Assembly: GCA_021741945.1 (NCBI GenBank)
Contig: JAIOWV010000071.1
Location: 1 to 6,361, forward strand
DNA: 6,361 nt
From: Pontimonas sp.
GTDB taxonomy: Bacteria; Actinomycetota; Actinomycetes; Actinomycetales; Microbacteriaceae
Direction of reading: 5' to 3'
Shown: positions 4,988-6,361 of the stretch, in pieces
Layout of the letters: every line of letters begins with the position of its first letter
How positions within the stretch are numbered: the stretch's first letter is position 1
Made by a program: the position numbers and the translations under genes
Notes under the pieces: generated by a model
The model's database searches: none
The model's input: the letters and a program-made list of their open reading frames with translations, nothing else
Told to the model about the DNA's origin: nothing

Positions 4988-6361
4988 CTACTTCTTCTTC
5001 CCGCGTCGCTCTCGAACTCGCACGTTGATTTGAATAGGCGAGCCTTCGAAGCCGTAAATCTCTCGAAGGCGCCTAGAGATAAAACGTCGATACTGCGGGT
5101 CCAAGAATCCGCTCGTGAACAAGACGAACGTCGGAGGCCTGGTCGTGGCCTGAGTACCAAACAGGATTCTCGGCTGGCGACCACCCCGCACCGGGTGCGG
5201 GTGGGCAGCAACAAGCTCGGCAAGGAAAGCATTGAACTTGCCGGTTGCAACCCGAGTGTCCCAGGACTCCAGTGCCACCTCCAACGCCGGCACGAGCTTC
5301 TCAATGTGGCGACCCGTAGTGGCGGAAATGTTTACCCTGGGCGCCCACGCGACGTGGGCGAGGTCTTGTTCGATCTCGCGCTCGAGATAACGCCGGCGAT
5401 CATCATCGAGCAGGTCCCATTTATTGAACGCAAGCACAAGGGCCCGGCCCGATTCCAAGACCAGGTCGATGATGCGAACATCCTGTTCGCTGATGGGCTC
5501 GGAAACGTCAAGGAGCACCACAGCAACCTCAGCCTTTTCCAGCGCCGCTGTCGTGCGCAGGCTCGCGTAGAAGTCAGCGCCCTGCTGCATGTGAACACGA
5601 CGGCGAATGCCGGCTGTGTCCACAAAGCGCCAGGTGGTACCAGCAATCTCAACCAACTCATCGACAGGGTCGCGGGTGGTGCCGGCTAACTCGTTGACCA
5701 CGACGCGCTCGGATCCAGCGGCCTTGTTGAGCAAGCTGGATTTGCCCACGTTGGGCCTGCCAAGGAGGGCAACGCGGCGGGGGCCACCCATCTCGGGCTT
5801 CGCCGTCGCAGATTCTTTAGGCAGCAAAGTAACAACGTGGTCGAGGAGGTCAGCTACGCCACGGCCGTGAAGTGCGGAGACCGGCCAGGGTTCGCCCAGG
5901 CCTAGGTTCCACAGCGCTGCCGCGTCGGCTTCATGGCGAACATCATCAACCTTGTTGCCGACCAGGATGACGGGCTTGTCGCTTTGACGCAGCAGCTTGA
6001 CGACCTGCTCGTCGGTTGAGGTGGCGCCCACAATCGCATCAACGACGAAGATGATGACGTCGGCAAGGTCAATGGCCACCTCAGCCTGAAGAGCAACCGA
6101 CTTGGCGATGCCTTTAGCGTCGGGTTCCCATCCCCCAGTGTCAACGAGAGTGAAGTGCGTGGTGTTCCACAGCGCCTTATACGACACGCGATCTCTGGTG
6201 ACGCCGGGGATGTCCTGCACCACTGCTTCACGCCGGCCAAGAATTCGATTCACCAGCGCGGACTTGCCCACATTAGGACGACCGACGACGGCCAACACGG
6301 GAAGCGCACCCATCGCGGGCAACTCGCCGTCACTGTCTTCCCAACCAGAGAGAAGCGCAAG
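4988..6361 (-). CDS. der: Ribosome-assembly GTPase Der (EngA), 5' end beyond window
   Basis: Der has two G domains and a KH-like domain and acts in maturation of the 50S ribosomal subunit. Numbering from the TTG at 6322, domain 1 has GRPNVGKS (14-21), DTGG (61-64), NKVD (123-126) and VSAL (148-151). Domain 2 has GRPNVGKS (188-195), DTAG (235-238) and NKWD (300-303). The KH-like part covers about 360-444 and ends in a basic tail RERRGKKK. TTG 6322 and ATG 6313 are unlikely true starts. The frame stays open to the right edge and encodes LALLSGWEDSDGELPAMG, the kind of acidic lead that precedes domain 1 in actinobacterial Der. At least 457 residues are therefore present. The gene is followed two bases later by the Nudix gene. 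In actinobacteria der commonly follows cmk, which would be off the right edge. Confidence 0.97.
   Translation of the reverse strand, partial: LALLSGWEDSDGELPAMGALPVLAVVGRPNVGKSALVNRILGRREAVVQDIPGVTRDRVSYKALWNTTHFTLVDTGGWEPDAKGIAKSVALQAEVAIDLADVIIFVVDAIVGATSTDEQVVKLLRQSDKPVILVGNKVDDVRHEADAAALWNLGLGEPWPVSALHGRGVADLLDHVVTLLPKESATAKPEMGGPRRVALLGRPNVGKSSLLNKAAGSERVVVNELAGTTRDPVDELVEIAGTTWRFVDTAGIRRRVHMQQGADFYASLRTTAALEKAEVAVVLLDVSEPISEQDVRIIDLVLESGRALVLAFNKWDLLDDDRRRYLEREIEQDLAHVAWAPRVNISATTGRHIEKLVPALEVALESWDTRVATGKFNAFLAELVAAHPHPVRGGRQPRILFGTQATTRPPTFVLFTSGFLDPQYRRFISRRLREIYGFEGSPIQINVRVRERRGKKK

Noticed and set aside
4817..5689. Long rightward open frame of 290 codons opposite der and the Nudix gene
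   Set aside because: It lies antisense to well-supported genes; its product is Arg-rich, without any domain pattern, as expected for a shadow of GC-rich coding DNA.
6311..6322. TTG 6322 or ATG 6313 as the start of der
   Set aside because: The frame stays open to the right edge with an acidic sequence typical of the N-terminal lead of actinobacterial Der, so the start is off the window.

Overview
The window looks like the chromosome of an actinobacterium, probably Micrococcales/Microbacteriaceae. The basis is a Der GTPase with an acidic N-terminal lead before its first G domain, moderately GC-rich codon use on the right, and a truncated tRNA-Cys followed by tRNA-Val(GAC), consistent with the Gly-Cys-Val tRNA cluster common in that phylum. 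Family-level placement is inference.

Left part (1-2317), rightward and visibly less GC-rich than the right: an overlapping, probably translationally coupled cassette. It holds the 3' end of an SsuC/TauC-type ABC permease, an ABC ATPase with a C-terminal acyl/peptidyl carrier protein (ACP-like) domain carrying a DSL phosphopantetheine motif, and an alpha/beta hydrolase with a GVSAG nucleophile elbow. An import-type ATPase fused to a carrier domain next to a thioesterase-like hydrolase is the most unusual thing here. It suggests coupling between transport and a carrier-bound acyl or aminoacyl intermediate; that function is a hypothesis.

Junction (about 2330-2473): the cassette ends 20 bases before the 3' part of a tRNA-Cys gene (anticodon loop, T arm, 3' acceptor strand) that lacks its 5' part. 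A complete tRNA-Val(GAC) follows. This is the usual mark of an integrative element inserted into a tRNA gene, so the cassette is probably the distal end of a genomic island whose other end lies left of the window.

Middle (2474-3650): a gene graveyard. A leftward cysteine-containing protein fragment and a rightward surface-protein C-terminus both lack start codons and meet head to head around 2880-2950. A hairpin and an N-terminally truncated tyrosine recombinase then lie directly against the 3' end of an intact tRNA-Pro(GGG), a likely relic of a second integration.

Right part (3651-6361), apparent core chromosome: leftward tRNA-Pro(GGG); a rightward DUF2202 ferritin-like lipoprotein behind a perfect CsoR-type inverted repeat (ATACCCC-CA-GGGGTAT); and a leftward der-Nudix pair. 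The DUF2202 and Nudix genes converge and share a CTAG palindrome as both stop codons. The der gene runs off the right edge.
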